The notes under the pieces: model-generated | What the model was told of the DNA's origin: nothing | Database searches by the model: none | Seen by the model: the letters and a program-made list of their open reading frames with translations, nothing else | Part shown: positions 22,866 through 23,421 of the stretch, piece by piece | Position numbering within the stretch: position 1 is the first letter of the stretch | Layout of the letters: the number at the start of each line of letters is the position of its first letter | Program-made: the position numbers and the translations under genes | NCBI GenBank assembly: GCA_905207905.1 | Contig: CAJLNC010000041.1 | Location: 1-23,421, forward strand | Reading direction: 5' to 3' | Source of the DNA: an uncultured Lachnospiraceae bacterium | Lineage (GTDB): Bacteria; Bacillota_A; Clostridia; Lachnospirales; Lachnospiraceae | Length of the DNA stretch: 23,421 nucleotides

Positions 22866-23421
<556 letters not shown>

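Overview
The window is two unlike pieces of DNA. From about base 850 to the end it is a chromosomal segment of a spore-forming, low-to-mid GC Gram-positive anaerobe, most likely a gut Lachnospiraceae (Clostridia). Pointers are the sporulation genes (spoVAD, spoVAE, gpr, spoIIP and a spore-protein-like gene), the order holA / rpsT / gpr / spoIIP / lepA / hemW / hrcA-grpE-dnaK, strong Shine-Dalgarno sequences, TTG and GTG starts, a VanS-type kinase and a canonical CIRCE element. The first ~800 bases are A-rich and look like Bacteroidota: the C-terminal end of a C10 (streptopain-like) cysteine protease overlapping a small lipoprotein gene. They run straight into the middle of spoVAD, so the left end is probably a chimeric assembly join rather than biology.

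Layout. 1-806: C10 protease tail and lipoprotein. 803-1719: the C-terminal half of spoVAD, then spoVAE. 1732-5901, leftward: a three-gene operon of an acyl-CoA carboxylase-type carboxyltransferase, an MBOAT membrane O-acyltransferase and a membrane-anchored SGNH/DltD-AlgJ-like partner. This is the most unusual gene grouping here. 5902-6457: a noncoding region with several stem-loops. 6458-9344: VanR-like regulator, VanS-like kinase and VanY-like D,D-carboxypeptidase, with no resistance ligase in the window; an 11-bp direct repeat in front of vanY looks like the regulator's site. 9431-9763: an alpha/beta SASP-like gene with an N-terminal hexapeptide-repeat extension and a sigma-G-like promoter. 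9938-11371: a secreted SH3b/NlpC-P60 hydrolase with a long acidic tandem repeat. 11468-13061: a small membrane protein and holA, then rpsT on the opposite strand behind a shared bidirectional terminator.

13275-18995: gpr, spoIIP (with a sigma-E-like promoter), lepA and hemW. 19081-20783: a YitT-family membrane protein and a convergent SGNH esterase-like gene, separated by a perfect 20-bp-arm terminator. 20929-23421: the class I heat-shock operon hrcA-grpE-dnaK behind a sigma-A promoter and CIRCE; dnaK runs off the end. A duplicated hairpin motif fills the grpE-dnaK gap.

Shared themes are the spore (SpoVA channel for dipicolinate, SASP and the Gpr protease that degrades SASPs, SpoIIP in engulfment) and the cell envelope (VanRS-VanY, NlpC/P60, MBOAT acylation, SGNH). 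The rest is housekeeping. No tRNA, rRNA, CRISPR array or insertion sequence was seen.
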